NCBI GenBank assembly: GCA_017615835.1
Contig: JAFZZI010000031.1
Location: 23,206 to 87,205, forward strand
Reading direction: 5' to 3'
Length of the DNA: 64,000 nt
Source: Bacteroidaceae bacterium
GTDB taxonomy: Bacteria > Bacteroidota > Bacteroidia > Bacteroidales > Bacteroidaceae
Shown: one piece after another, positions 46,801 to 55,801 of the stretch
Numbering within the stretch: the stretch's first letter is position 1
How the letters are laid out: the number at the start of each line of letters is the position of its first letter
Notes under the pieces: model-generated
What the model was told of the DNA's origin: nothing
The model's database searches: none
Seen by the model: only the letters and a program-made list of their open reading frames with translations
Translations under genes and position numbers: made by a program

Positions 46801-47326
46801 TGATGCTGTATGCCTGACCAGTGCGCGTCTCGTTGAAATGCGAATACTCAGCATCTATTTCAACATCGTCCAAAACCACTGATTTGGGCACCATTTCAAC
46901 GTCAAGAACGTAATTCTCTCCAACCGACAATCTTATTCCAGAGCGGATGACGGGCCCATACCCGACGAAGCTAAACATAGCGTCATAGACTCCCGGACGA
47001 ATACCAGATATGGAATAGACTCCGAATCTGTTAGTCGTAGCGCCATAAGTATTGCCTTGTTCTACACTGACAAGCTGAACACTGACAGACTCCAGGGAAT
47101 TTTCTCCACTCTTTACACAACCGGTTATTCCGGAAGACGTGGCTTGTGCAGATACTACTGCGGGAACAGAAAGCCACAACAACAGACAGACAAGACTTAT
47201 GAGCCTGAGTGAAACACTGGCAACATCTGCCGGAGAAAAAAATTCGGATGATGACCCATTCATGTCCTGGACAAGATTGGGTTTTTCAGACACGATTGTG
47301 CCTGACAGTTTGACTGTTCTTTTCAT
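43895..47326 (-). CDS. Large TonB-dependent receptor (Oar-like) under FMN riboswitch control
   Basis: 1143 residues. The start at 47326 is fixed by the riboswitch: GAGAAGAGG, its last helix, doubles as the ribosome-binding site three bases before ATG. The N-terminus is long (about 60 residues) before Ala-Gln at the end of a hydrophobic stretch ([22 protein letters not shown]). A carboxypeptidase-regulatory-like domain follows ([35 protein letters not shown]), then a plug ([33 protein letters not shown]) and a large barrel ending in GIRYFFN. Oar-like proteins are usually of unknown substrate. The riboswitch implies a role tied to flavin status, perhaps uptake of riboflavin, FMN or a related compound; that is inference. 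Confidence 0.92.
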   Translation of the reverse strand: [1143 protein letters not shown]

Positions 47327-47332
47327 ATGCCT

Positions 47333-47436
47333 CTTCTCCCATCCAGACTATACTGTCGGTACCGTAGTTTCAACGGTTCTGCCTTTCGGCTCGCGGACTA
47401 TGACCGCCGGTCGGGGAATCACACCCCACCCTGAAG
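47333..47436 (-). promoter_or_regulatory. FMN riboswitch (RFN element)
   Basis: Read on the minus strand, the element runs CTTCAGGG (47436 side), GGTGTGATTCCCCGACCGGCGGT, AGTCCGCGAGC, a variable hairpin (GGCAGAACCGTTGAAACTACGG region) and the closing block CCGACAGTATAGTCTGGATG with GAGAAG. These are the highly conserved blocks of the RFN element in the right order, and the outer helix CTTC/GAAG pairs (47433-47436 with 47333-47336). It ends 7 bases before the receptor start codon, and the ribosome-binding GAGAAGAGG overlaps its 3' strand, suggesting FMN-dependent blockage of translation. Confidence 0.96.
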
Positions 47437-47459
47437 ATTGTTATGCATTATTGCGGTTG

Positions 47460-47491
47460 CAAAGTTCAGCATATAGCCGCTTATATCCAAA
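47460..47491 (-). promoter_or_regulatory. Promoter for the FMN-riboswitch receptor transcript
   Basis: Minus strand: TTTG (47488-47491), a 20-base spacer, then GAACTTTG (47460-47467), one mismatch from TAnnTTTG. The riboswitch begins 24 bases downstream, an ideal distance. Confidence 0.6.
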
Positions 47492-47499
47492 CTCTAATT

Positions 47500-47541
47500 G
47501 TTAAAAAAGTAAAACCGTCGCGAATGGATTCGCAACGGTTT
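47500..47541 (-). terminator. Intrinsic terminator of aspS
   Basis: Minus strand: AAACCGTTGCGAATCCATTCGCGACGGTTT stem (47512-47518 with 47535-47541, inner GCGAA/TTCGC) followed by a T-rich run (TTTACTTTTTTAAC). It ends the leftward aspS transcript directly before the riboswitch promoter. Confidence 0.75.
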
Positions 47542-47568
47542 GCAATAATTGAAACTGTGGGAGTATTT

Positions 47569-49326
47569 CTACCCCTTGACATCCACTTTTATCTGGAGTT
47601 CTTCAAGTTGTAACTGATCCAACGGTCCGGGAGCATCAAGCATTACGTCACGTCCGGAATTGTTTTTCGGGAAAGCAATGCAGTCACGTATGCTGTCAAG
47701 ACCAGCGAAAATGCTGACCAGTCTGTCCAATCCGAAGGCTAGTCCTCCATGAGGAGGGGCACCATACTTGAAAGCGTTCATCAGGAAGCCGAACTTTTGC
47801 TGGGCCTCTTCCTGTGTGAATCCCAAAATGCGGAAAATCGTAGCCTGAAGAGAACTGTCGTGAATACGTATGGAACCTCCACCGACCTCAATACCGTTAA
47901 TGACCATATCGTATGCATTTGCACGGACACTTGCCGGATCGGTATCGAGCAGAGGGACATCCTCGGTTTTTGGACTCGTAAACGGATGGTGCATGGCCAT
48001 CAGCCTGTTTTCCTCATCACTCCACTCATACATGGGGAAATCAACGACCCACAAACACTTGAACTTGCTCTTATCGCGCAAACCTAGCTGCCTTGCCACC
48101 TCAAGACGCAACTCGGAGAGCTGCTTGCGGGTCTTCATTGCATCATCACCGCACATAATGAGAATAAGGTCACCTGGAACAGCACAGAAAGCTGCTTTCA
48201 GTTTTTGAAGGACATCCTGATTGAAGAACTTGTCAACGCTCGACTTTACGCTACCGTCAGCCTCAACACGAGCATATACCAGCCCCTTACCGCCTATCTG
48301 GGGACGCTTGACATATTCAGTCAGTTGGTCAATCTGTTTGCGTGTGTATACAGCAGCACCTTTGGCACAGATACCACCAATATATGCTGAACTGTCGAAC
48401 ACGCTGAATCCATGCCCTTTCATTATATCCATAAGCTCGACAAATCTCATATCGAAACGAAGGTCAGGTTTATCAGAGCCGTAGTACTTCATTGCGTCGT
48501 GCCAAGTCATACGCATGAAAGGTTCATTCATCTCAATTCCCAGGATGTTCTTGAACAGATGCTTTGCAAGAGCCTCAAATACTTCCAGAATATCTTCCTG
48601 CTCCACAAAAGACATCTCGCAATCAATCTGGGTAAACTCCGGCTGACGGTCTGCTCTGAGGTCTTCATCACGGAAACACTTGGCTATCTGGAAATAGCGG
48701 TCAAAGCCTGACACCATGAGAAGCTGCTTCAGAATCTGCGGACTCTGGGGCAAGGCATAGAACTGGCCTGGGTTCATTCTGGACGGGACCACGAAATCAC
48801 GTGCTCCCTCTGGCGTAGAATTGATTAGTATCGGGGTCTCTACCTCTATAAACGACCTGTTGTCAAGAAATTTCCTAATCTCCATCACCATATTGTGCCT
48901 CAGTTCGAGATTACGGCGGACGCAACTACGGCGCAAGTCAAGATAGCGGTATTTCATGCGAATATCATCTCCACCGTCACTATCGTCTTCAATAGTGAAG
49001 GGAGGTGTAAGTGCCGAATTAATGATATTGAGCGTCTTCACCATTATTTCTATGTCGCCTGTAGGCATTTTTGGATTTTTGTTGGAACGTTCAGATACTA
49101 CTCCGATTACCTGAATAACGAACTCGCGTCCAAGACGCCCAGCCTGAGCACAGAGGTCTGAATCTGTATTGTCATCAAACACTAACTGCGTAATGCCGTA
49201 ACGGTCTCTGAGATCAACAAATATCATTCCTCCCATCTTTCGGGTCCTCTGAACCCAACCGGCCAATACGACCTCTTTGCCACAATCGGCAATTCTCAAC
49301 TCTCCACAAGTATGGTTTCTGTACAT
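47569..49326 (-). CDS. aspS: Aspartyl-tRNA synthetase
   Basis: Charges tRNA-Asp in the cytoplasm. 585 residues from ATG 49326, giving [33 protein letters not shown], the normal start; an in-frame codon at 49356 lies inside the predicted promoter and is rejected. The OB-fold anticodon domain, the class II motif [10 protein letters not shown]...[34 protein letters not shown] and the bacterial insertion domain are present, ending with [15 protein letters not shown]. Ordinary housekeeping gene, with its own promoter and terminator. Confidence 0.97.
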   Translation of the reverse strand: MYRNHTCGELRIADCGKEVVLAGWVQRTRKMGGMIFVDLRDRYGITQLVFDDNTDSDLCAQAGRLGREFVIQVIGVVSERSNKNPKMPTGDIEIMVKTLNIINSALTPPFTIEDDSDGGDDIRMKYRYLDLRRSCVRRNLELRHNMVMEIRKFLDNRSFIEVETPILINSTPEGARDFVVPSRMNPGQFYALPQSPQILKQLLMVSGFDRYFQIAKCFRDEDLRADRQPEFTQIDCEMSFVEQEDILEVFEALAKHLFKNILGIEMNEPFMRMTWHDAMKYYGSDKPDLRFDMRFVELMDIMKGHGFSVFDSSAYIGGICAKGAAVYTRKQIDQLTEYVKRPQIGGKGLVYARVEADGSVKSSVDKFFNQDVLQKLKAAFCAVPGDLILIMCGDDAMKTRKQLSELRLEVARQLGLRDKSKFKCLWVVDFPMYEWSDEENRLMAMHHPFTSPKTEDVPLLDTDPASVRANAYDMVINGIEVGGGSIRIHDSSLQATIFRILGFTQEEAQQKFGFLMNAFKYGAPPHGGLAFGLDRLVSIFAGLDSIRDCIAFPKNNSGRDVMLDAPGPLDQLQLEELQIKVDVKG

Positions 49327-49353
49327 CTCCAAAAAAGTTTTCACAATTCTCAG

Positions 49354-49361
49354 CAAAGATA
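49354..49361 (-). promoter_or_regulatory. Promoter -7 element for aspS (TATCTTTG)
   Basis: Perfect TAnnTTTG on the minus strand, 27 bases upstream of the chosen aspS ATG; it decides the start codon. It is 32 bases from the divergent AraC-gene promoter. Confidence 0.6.
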
Positions 49362-49393
49362 CTCAGAATTATGGTCAGAACTAAAAAAAACGA

Positions 49394-49401
49394 TAACTTT
49401 G
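49394..49401 (+). promoter_or_regulatory. Promoter -7 element for the AraC-type gene (TAACTTTG)
   Basis: Perfect TAnnTTTG, 21 bases before the ATG at 49423. It supports the later start for the regulator. Confidence 0.55.
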
Positions 49402-49422
49402 CGGAGACAAACAATAAAAAAC

Positions 49423-50136
49423 ATGCCACCACTACTATCCAAAGCACTATCTGTTACTATGACGCTGTTCAAGCGCTGCAATTCGCTCATAAGAGGTCGT
49501 GCCAACAAAGGAAACAGTCTTTCTTCAACTCCTGCCAACAAACCTTTGACATACGTATTTTGCCGGCTCTTCAGGTTCTGCAAATCACATCCTCCGACAA
49601 TAAGCCAAAAGGACAAGGCATCCTATATTGAACAGAATTGTCCCCCTGCGCTTGGCGACGGTCTTCCGCAACGCTTGTCAGATATAGTAATAAATAATTA
49701 CAACAGCCGTTTCCCGATTTCGTCCGCAACTGATTGGCAGGAAACCTGGTACGACAGAGAATACATTCGAGGACGCTTCGAAAATGACAAATCGTTTATC
49801 AAGACACTAACTTCAATTTGCAGCGATCACTTTGCCAATCCAGAGTACTCGGTGGAACTCATGAGTCTGGATATGGGTATCAGCAGTTCCATGCTCTACA
49901 AGACACTAATGCGACTGAGGCATATTTCACCGTCTAAATACATTGAAGAACAACGCGTCCTCCTCGCCATCAATCTCCTTCGCAAATCCCCAGACCTTAC
50001 AGATATCCACCTGGCTGACCGTTCAGGATTCAAAACCGTTACGTCATTGCGCAGGTGCGTTACAAATCTTACGGGCAAAAGTGTAGAACAGTTCCGTAGC
50101 GATGAAATCCGAAACCGTAAACTCAGACTCCAGTAA
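49423..50136 (+). CDS. AraC-family transcriptional regulator, C-terminal HTH
   Basis: 237 residues from the ATG at 49423; an in-frame start at 49312 precedes the promoter and is rejected. The C-terminal 95 residues form the double helix-turn-helix of the AraC family: YSVELMSLDMGISSSMLYKTLMRLRHISPSKYI and a second helix pair with DLTDIHLADRSGFKTVTSLRRCVTNLTGKSVEQFR. The N-terminal part is basic and polar, with no recognised sensor domain. Bacteroidota hybrid two-component sensors end in a similar HTH, so this could be a free-standing output domain. The target is unknown; aspS diverges from it. Confidence 0.8.
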   Translation: MPPLLSKALSVTMTLFKRCNSLIRGRANKGNSLSSTPANKPLTYVFCRLFRFCKSHPPTISQKDKASYIEQNCPPALGDGLPQRLSDIVINNYNSRFPISSATDWQETWYDREYIRGRFENDKSFIKTLTSICSDHFANPEYSVELMSLDMGISSSMLYKTLMRLRHISPSKYIEEQRVLLAINLLRKSPDLTDIHLADRSGFKTVTSLRRCVTNLTGKSVEQFRSDEIRNRKLRLQ

Positions 50137-50205
50137 AAAGGCCTATTTACACAGTAAATCTCTATGTTCCATACCAAAATGCAGGTCCGATCCAAACAAT
50201 ATTGC

Positions 50206-50213
50206 TACCTTTG
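50206..50213 (+). promoter_or_regulatory. Promoter -7 element for the lipoprotein-AsmA operon (TACCTTTG)
   Basis: Perfect TAnnTTTG, 31 bases before the ATG at 50245. It supports starting the lipoprotein there and not at 50164. Confidence 0.55.
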
Positions 50214-50244
50214 CCGGCAGACAAACCACCACTGCAACGGAACA

Positions 50245-50628
50245 ATGAAAAAAAACATATCCTCACTGCTGTTGTGCATTATTGCCATGTTGGCAATTAC
50301 AACAAGTTGTACGAAGGAATCCGTAAAGAAGAGCGTTGACATTGACTACGACGAAAGGCTGCTTCACGGCACATGGTATTGCTCATCACTTGGGCTATTT
50401 TATGAGTTCAGCGACGCGCACGCAGGCAAGTTCTACGATTCTAACGGGGACGGTAAAAGCTACGAATGGACGTTGAACAAGGATGTACTCATATTACAAG
50501 TCAAAGGCGAAGGAGTGAATGTCACTGTATTTGAGACATATATCATTACATCGTTAAATGCCTTGGTGATGAAATGTCATGATGAGCTTGAACCTTCGGA
50601 AATCCTGATCTTCAACAAACAACCCTGA
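50245..50628 (+). CDS. Small lipoprotein, lipocalin-like
   Basis: 127 residues. The ATG at 50245 gives MKKNISSLLLCIIAMLAITTSC, a lipoprotein signal with the acylated Cys22; the in-frame 50164 start would precede the promoter. The mature part is about 105 residues of beta strands (LLHGTWYCSSLGLFYEFSD...GKFYDSNGDGKSYEWTLNKDVLIL) reminiscent of small lipocalin-like domains in this phylum. Function unknown. The AsmA-like gene starts two bases after its stop, so the two are one operon. Confidence 0.75.
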   Translation: MKKNISSLLLCIIAMLAITTSCTKESVKKSVDIDYDERLLHGTWYCSSLGLFYEFSDAHAGKFYDSNGDGKSYEWTLNKDVLILQVKGEGVNVTVFETYIITSLNALVMKCHDELEPSEILIFNKQP

Positions 50629-50630
50629 CC

Positions 50631-53600
50631 ATGAAAAAGGGAGCCAAGATAACATGTATCGCGCTTGGCGTTGTACTGGTGCCGCTTCTCGCCACAGCAG
50701 GACTAGTCAGTTGGGCCCTGTTCAGTTCTTCCGGTCTGAAAAAAACCATATACTATGCAATTGACAACTACGCCCCGTGCAGAATTGATGTAGGCAATAT
50801 AAGGTTTGACGCGGTAAAGACATTTCCCGATCTAGGTCTTTACATGAACGACGTGGTTATTTTCAATCAACCGGGAACAGCTCCCTACGATACCCTGGCT
50901 CGATTTGGCAACCTGGTTCTACAAGTCGATGCAGATGCATACCGCCATGAGAACACGCTCAAGGTCAAGATGATATCGTTGAATGACATCTCGACATGGT
51001 TGTATACTGATGCTGAAGGCCATAGCAACCTGGACATGTTCACCGGTAGTGATACAAAAGAAAAAAAAGACATACCCCTGACGTTCACTCTTCCCGACTC
51101 TCTCAATACAAAGCTGACTTTCGACCTTCAACTGCTAAAACTGGAAAATGCAAACATTACATACGTCGACAATAAAGAAGGAGTTTCTGCCGTTGTCAAC
51201 GGAATCAGACTGAATGCCATAGGGCATATAAACCCGTCTCTCAAGGGCAACGCCAATATAAGTATAGATATTGCAGACGCCGACTGTTCCATAGGTGACA
51301 CCGCCATTTACTCGTTTCTTGCAGAAGGCATAGGTCTGAAAGTCCTGCTAAATTTTGACAACCCGTCAGTCAGCGGCAATGGAAAACTGTCGCTAAGACA
51401 AGCCAACATGACATCGGGTGAACTCAATGCGCTACTCGATGCTTTTTCGCTTGACTTTGAAGCTGGCGGAGACACCAAAAACAAAATGGCAGACAGCGAT
51501 GTCAGAATAAGCTCTGGCAAACTGAGTGTAAGCTCAGAAGAGATGAAAGCCGACGTAACGTCGCTAAACCTTGCAGTCAAGGCAGACGGCAAGTACACCT
51601 TTGAAGATCTGGTGAATGCGACTCTGTCAGGATCTGCCAAAGCCGTCAGAGTGTATCTGAGTGGAGAGAACCCGCTCGCTGCACAACTTTACGGGATTGC
51701 CATAAACGGAAGCACTGCAGCAAAACCGTCAACAGCTGAAGGAGATGCAAAGTTTTACCTGGCTACTGACAGCATGAAGTTCACCATGCAGGGAGAATCT
51801 TCACTAGAACTCCTGTCAGACAAACTCTCTCTGAATCTCAACTGCTTCAAGGATAACGTAGCAATTTTCTGCAAACCAGAGATTTATGCCAAATCTGTGC
51901 TACTCGCTTTAAATGGTGAAAATTACATAAGCAACTGGCCTGTCAAAACAGTCTTGCCTATTACAGTTGATACTGCTTTCAACCGACTCAGCATAAAAAA
52001 CGGAGATATATCACTTAACAGACAAGATGTTGGACTATCTGTAGACTGCAGTCTCGCTCAAGACCGCGTTGACGCTTTCGGATCAGTTTCATTCTCCAGC
52101 CTTGAAATAGAGAATTTGTTGTCAATGCTTCCTTCTGGCTTATCAAAAAGCCTTGATGGCATCAAAGCCTCTGGACTGCTATCCATGGATGCCTCCGCCA
52201 GATTTTCGTCCGATAACGGCACATTCAACATCCACAAACTCTCGGCCAAAGTCAAGGCCAATGACTTCACAGGCAATGTAAACGACTCGATTCTTGCATC
52301 GGCGGACAATCTGAACTTAGAATTATCATACCCAGGCAGAGGCAGTAAAGCCACTGTCCACACATACGACGCTATCGTAACAGCAGACGGTGTCAAGGCT
52401 GATATTGTGGCAGACAATCTGATAAATGCCGACCTGCAAAGTCTTACAGTTTCTGCATCACTCGACAATATCACCGACAAAAACGCTGTGGAACGCGCAA
52501 TAACTGCAAAAATTCGCACTAAGGATCTGTCTGGTTCTTTTGACACAATACAGGCCCACACTGGCAATCTCGACATTGACGGCAGATATATTCTTTCATC
52601 AGCAGACAAATGGCGTGAAGGTATTGGCCTGAAACTTGGATTTGACACCATCTCTGCTGATGTGGGCAACCTCATGTCTGTATATGCCGGAGCCTCAAAC
52701 ATAGACGTAACCGCCAAAATAGATACATCTGCTCATGATTTTCTGCTAAGATGGAATCCTGACCTCAATGTTGTAATGTCGAATACAAACCTTGACAAAC
52801 TGCCGATATCTGTTTCTGCTCCCGAACTGGCTTTCAATTTTTCACTTGGAGAATTCAACATCAGCAAGAGCCGTATATTGCTCGGCAACTCTGACATAAC
52901 CCTGAATGGCAAGGTCAGCAACATCGGAACTTTTCTTAGAGAGGAAGGTTCAATGGAGGGTAAACTAGACTTCAACTCAGACTATTCCGATATGGACGAG
53001 CTGATGTCCATGATAAGCGGCCTTGGTCGCGAAGATACTATCCATGCAAAAAGAACAAAACAATTCGCAGATATTGACAATATCCAACAACACGCTGTCG
53101 CAGAGCAAGTTGGGCACGATTCGTTAGAGGCCAGCCCGTTCATTGTACCAGAACGTATAAATATCGTACTGAACACCTTCATCAAAGAGATGAAATTCAA
53201 TAATCACAGCTTCCACAATTTAGGTGGGGGCATTACTCTGAATGAGGGTTCACTTGTGATGGAAGAGTTAGGTTTCTCGTCTGATGCAGCAGAGATGCAA
53301 CTGACAGCAATATACCGGACGCCACGCCCCGACCACATTTATACCGGTCTGGATTTCCACTTGCTCAACATAAAGATTGACGAGTTAATTGATCTGATTC
53401 CATCTGTCGACTCAATCATCCCGATGCTGAAATCGTTTGACGGCAGGGCCCAGTTCCATCTGGCTGCTGAGACTTATCTTAACCAGTTCTACACTCCTAA
53501 GATGCCAACCCTAATAGGCGCTGCCGCAATCGAAGGAAAAGATTTGGTAGTAATGGACAATGAAGTGTTCGACGGCATTAAACGCAAATTGCTGATGAGC

Positions 53601-53969
53601 AAAAAGGCTGAGAACAAGATAGACAGTCTGTCGGTAGAACTTCAGGTGCTGAGAAACAAAGTTGATCTTTACCCGTTCCTAATACACATGGATCGTTACA
53701 CGGCAGCAGTGTCTGGACGACACAATATTAACAAATCTCTTGACTGCAGTTACCATATATCAATAATTGAAACGCCACTTCCCATAAGACTTGGCATAAA
53801 CATAGAAGGTCCTTTGTCTGACATAGCACTTAAACCCCTGAGACACATCAAACTGACTAAATGTAAATATGACAAAACTTTCGTACCGGAGCAGATGAAT
53901 GCCACGGATCAGCGCATAATCGAAATGAAACGGGTCATATCCGAGACTCTCAAGAGCAACGTCAGGTAA
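50631..53969 (+). CDS. AsmA-family envelope protein
   Basis: 1112 residues. One N-terminal membrane helix (about 5-33, ITCIALGVVLVPLLATAGLVSWALF) anchors a long periplasmic beta-rich body, the usual AsmA/TamB-like arrangement proposed to carry lipids between membranes. The start of the mature domain (LKKTIYYAIDNYAPCRIDVGNIRF...FPDLGLYMNDVVI) and the terminal segment (AAVSGRHNINKSLDCSYHISIIETPLPIRLGINIEGPLSDIALKPL) match the family. Substrate not known. Co-transcribed with the preceding lipoprotein. Confidence 0.88.
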   Translation: MKKGAKITCIALGVVLVPLLATAGLVSWALFSSSGLKKTIYYAIDNYAPCRIDVGNIRFDAVKTFPDLGLYMNDVVIFNQPGTAPYDTLARFGNLVLQVDADAYRHENTLKVKMISLNDISTWLYTDAEGHSNLDMFTGSDTKEKKDIPLTFTLPDSLNTKLTFDLQLLKLENANITYVDNKEGVSAVVNGIRLNAIGHINPSLKGNANISIDIADADCSIGDTAIYSFLAEGIGLKVLLNFDNPSVSGNGKLSLRQANMTSGELNALLDAFSLDFEAGGDTKNKMADSDVRISSGKLSVSSEEMKADVTSLNLAVKADGKYTFEDLVNATLSGSAKAVRVYLSGENPLAAQLYGIAINGSTAAKPSTAEGDAKFYLATDSMKFTMQGESSLELLSDKLSLNLNCFKDNVAIFCKPEIYAKSVLLALNGENYISNWPVKTVLPITVDTAFNRLSIKNGDISLNRQDVGLSVDCSLAQDRVDAFGSVSFSSLEIENLLSMLPSGLSKSLDGIKASGLLSMDASARFSSDNGTFNIHKLSAKVKANDFTGNVNDSILASADNLNLELSYPGRGSKATVHTYDAIVTADGVKADIVADNLINADLQSLTVSASLDNITDKNAVERAITAKIRTKDLSGSFDTIQAHTGNLDIDGRYILSSADKWREGIGLKLGFDTISADVGNLMSVYAGASNIDVTAKIDTSAHDFLLRWNPDLNVVMSNTNLDKLPISVSAPELAFNFSLGEFNISKSRILLGNSDITLNGKVSNIGTFLREEGSMEGKLDFNSDYSDMDELMSMISGLGREDTIHAKRTKQFADIDNIQQHAVAEQVGHDSLEASPFIVPERINIVLNTFIKEMKFNNHSFHNLGGGITLNEGSLVMEELGFSSDAAEMQLTAIYRTPRPDHIYTGLDFHLLNIKIDELIDLIPSVDSIIPMLKSFDGRAQFHLAAETYLNQFYTPKMPTLIGAAAIEGKDLVVMDNEVFDGIKRKLLMSKKAENKIDSLSVELQVLRNKVDLYPFLIHMDRYTAAVSGRHNINKSLDCSYHISIIETPLPIRLGINIEGPLSDIALKPLRHIKLTKCKYDKTFVPEQMNATDQRIIEMKRVISETLKSNVR

Positions 53970-53990
53970 ATCAGTACAGAAGATTCTTTC

Positions 53991-54749
53991 TCATACTTCA
54001 ATCTGTAATCCGTCGTAAGCAAAATGTACGGATAACGGCAGTTTGGCATCGACAATGGAATGAAGTCCGACCCGGTGACTCATATGTACAAACCAAGTGT
54101 GTCTTGCTCCAACCCTTTCGGCAAACATGGTTGCCTGAATCACATTCTGGTGTGTAGGGTGCTCCTTTATATGCAATGCATTCACTACAAGAGTCTCCAC
54201 CCCTTCCAATCGCTTCATCTCGTCTTCCGGAATGCTTTTCATGTCTGTAATATAGGCCAAAGTACCTATGCGAAACCCGACAATAGGCAGTTTCCCATGC
54301 ATTACCCTGATGGGCATGATATCGATGTCACCCACCCTGAATTCTCTTCCAGGCTCTATTTCTACCAGCTGAATTGTTGGCGTACCGGGATACTTGCCCT
54401 GACCGAAGCAATATGGAATCCGTTCCAATAGATGCTCTATTACAAGCCTCTCGGCAAATATTGGCAACATTCCTTCAGTGCAGAAAGGTCTCAAATCGTC
54501 AATTCCACCCACATGGTCGTAATGCTCGTGTGTCAACACTACTCCATCAATGCGATCCAGCCTGCTGCGCAACATCTGTTCACGGAAGTCCGGACCGCAA
54601 TCTATCAGAAGATTTGTGCTGTCAGTCTGAACCAGTGCTGAAGTCCTGAGCCTCTTGTCTCTCACGTCCGACGAAAGACAGGTGGCACAACTGCACCTCA
54701 TCTCGGGAACCCCTATCGATGTTCCTGTACCTAAGAATGTTACTCTCAT
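53991..54749 (-). CDS. MBL-fold metal-dependent hydrolase, PhnP-like
   Basis: 252 residues. MRVTFLGTGTSIGVPEMRCSCATC starts like PhnP and related phosphodiesterases, with a cysteine cluster that may bind structural zinc. The metal-site motif THEHYDHVGG is typical of the HxHxDH group; later His residues occur in RVMHGK and HMSHRVG. Likely a cytoplasmic phosphodiesterase; the natural substrate is uncertain. Its start codon overlaps the murB stop, so it is translationally coupled to murB. Confidence 0.88.
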   Translation of the reverse strand: MRVTFLGTGTSIGVPEMRCSCATCLSSDVRDKRLRTSALVQTDSTNLLIDCGPDFREQMLRSRLDRIDGVVLTHEHYDHVGGIDDLRPFCTEGMLPIFAERLVIEHLLERIPYCFGQGKYPGTPTIQLVEIEPGREFRVGDIDIMPIRVMHGKLPIVGFRIGTLAYITDMKSIPEDEMKRLEGVETLVVNALHIKEHPTHQNVIQATMFAERVGARHTWFVHMSHRVGLHSIVDAKLPLSVHFAYDGLQIEV

Positions 54750-55753
54750 TATGAAATATAGTTAACCTCCGCAATCAACGATACACCAAACTTGCTCCTT
54801 ACATCATTTATAACAGCATCAGCCAGATTTTTTATTTCCTGTCCGGTAGCTCCCCCTCTGTTGACAAGTACCAAGGCCTGACGATCATGGACTGCAGCAG
54901 CTCCCAACGACCTGCCTTTCCATCCGCAACGCTCTATCAGCCAACCAGCCGGAACCTTGCACAATCCATCACCGGCAGGATACGAAGGAATATCCGGATA
55001 TTCAGACTGAATCCGCTCATAAAGTTTCAGGGGTATTACCGGGTTCATGAAGAAACTGCCAGCATTGCCCAGTTCCTTAGGATCAGGCAGTTTGCTTTCG
55101 CGTACCATCCGCACAGCCTGCCTGATATTAGTCAGCGATGGCGTGCCCAGTTCTTTGATCAATTGCTTCAGGCTTCCATACTCAATATTCGGATTTTCAG
55201 CCTTATACAACTTAAAATAGACATAAGTCACCACATACTGGCCTTTCAGTTCGTGCTTGAACACACTGCTACGATAACCGTAATTACACTCAAAAGACTC
55301 AAATGTCCTGACAGTCCCGTCTGCCAAGCTGAGCGTCCTTACCCTCACGATTGTGTCAGCTGCCTCAGCTCCATAAGCACCTATGTTTTGAACTGCACTG
55401 GCTCCTACCTCACCAGGAATGGCTGTCAGATTCTCGACCCCCCACCAACCTCGTTCCACGCAGTAGGCGACAAAATCGTCCCAGATTACTCCGGAGCCCA
55501 CTTTAACAGTCACACTTGAATCATCCTCACTTTCCAGTACAATTCCGTCAATCTTTGAATGCAGCACTGTACCATGGTAATCTCCCAAAAACAACAGATT
55601 GCTTCCTGCGCCCATTACCAGTGCAGGTCGGTTCAAACTGTCCAACACTTTTCTGAGTTCGTATTCGCTGCTGAATTCAACCAAAAGGTCTGCCATAACG
55701 TCGATACCGAACGTATGGCGATCCTTCATGGGACAATTGACTATATACTTCAT
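54749..55753 (-). CDS. murB: UDP-N-acetylenolpyruvoylglucosamine reductase MurB
   Basis: Second step of UDP-MurNAc synthesis; FAD- and NADPH-dependent, cytoplasmic. 334 residues from the ATG at 55753, giving MKYIVNCPMKDRHTFGIDV; earlier in-frame codons run into the predicted promoter. FAD-binding ALVMGAGSNLLF, GVENLTAIPGEVGASAVQNIGAYGAE and the catalytic region GNAGSFFMNPVI are present, and GLCKVPAGWLIERCGWKG follows. The promoter ends eight bases before the ATG, so the leader is very short. Confidence 0.95.
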   Translation of the reverse strand: MKYIVNCPMKDRHTFGIDVMADLLVEFSSEYELRKVLDSLNRPALVMGAGSNLLFLGDYHGTVLHSKIDGIVLESEDDSSVTVKVGSGVIWDDFVAYCVERGWWGVENLTAIPGEVGASAVQNIGAYGAEAADTIVRVRTLSLADGTVRTFESFECNYGYRSSVFKHELKGQYVVTYVYFKLYKAENPNIEYGSLKQLIKELGTPSLTNIRQAVRMVRESKLPDPKELGNAGSFFMNPVIPLKLYERIQSEYPDIPSYPAGDGLCKVPAGWLIERCGWKGRSLGAAAVHDRQALVLVNRGGATGQEIKNLADAVINDVRSKFGVSLIAEVNYIS

Positions 55754-55761
55754 ATCGGCTG

Positions 55762-55769
55762 CAAAAATA
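55762..55769 (-). promoter_or_regulatory. Promoter -7 element for murB (TATTTTTG)
   Basis: Perfect TAnnTTTG on the minus strand, only eight bases before the murB ATG. Back to back with the pheS promoter. Confidence 0.5.
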
Positions 55770-55801
55770 CACATAAAACAAGGCATATCGTCTTTTTTTA
55801 C

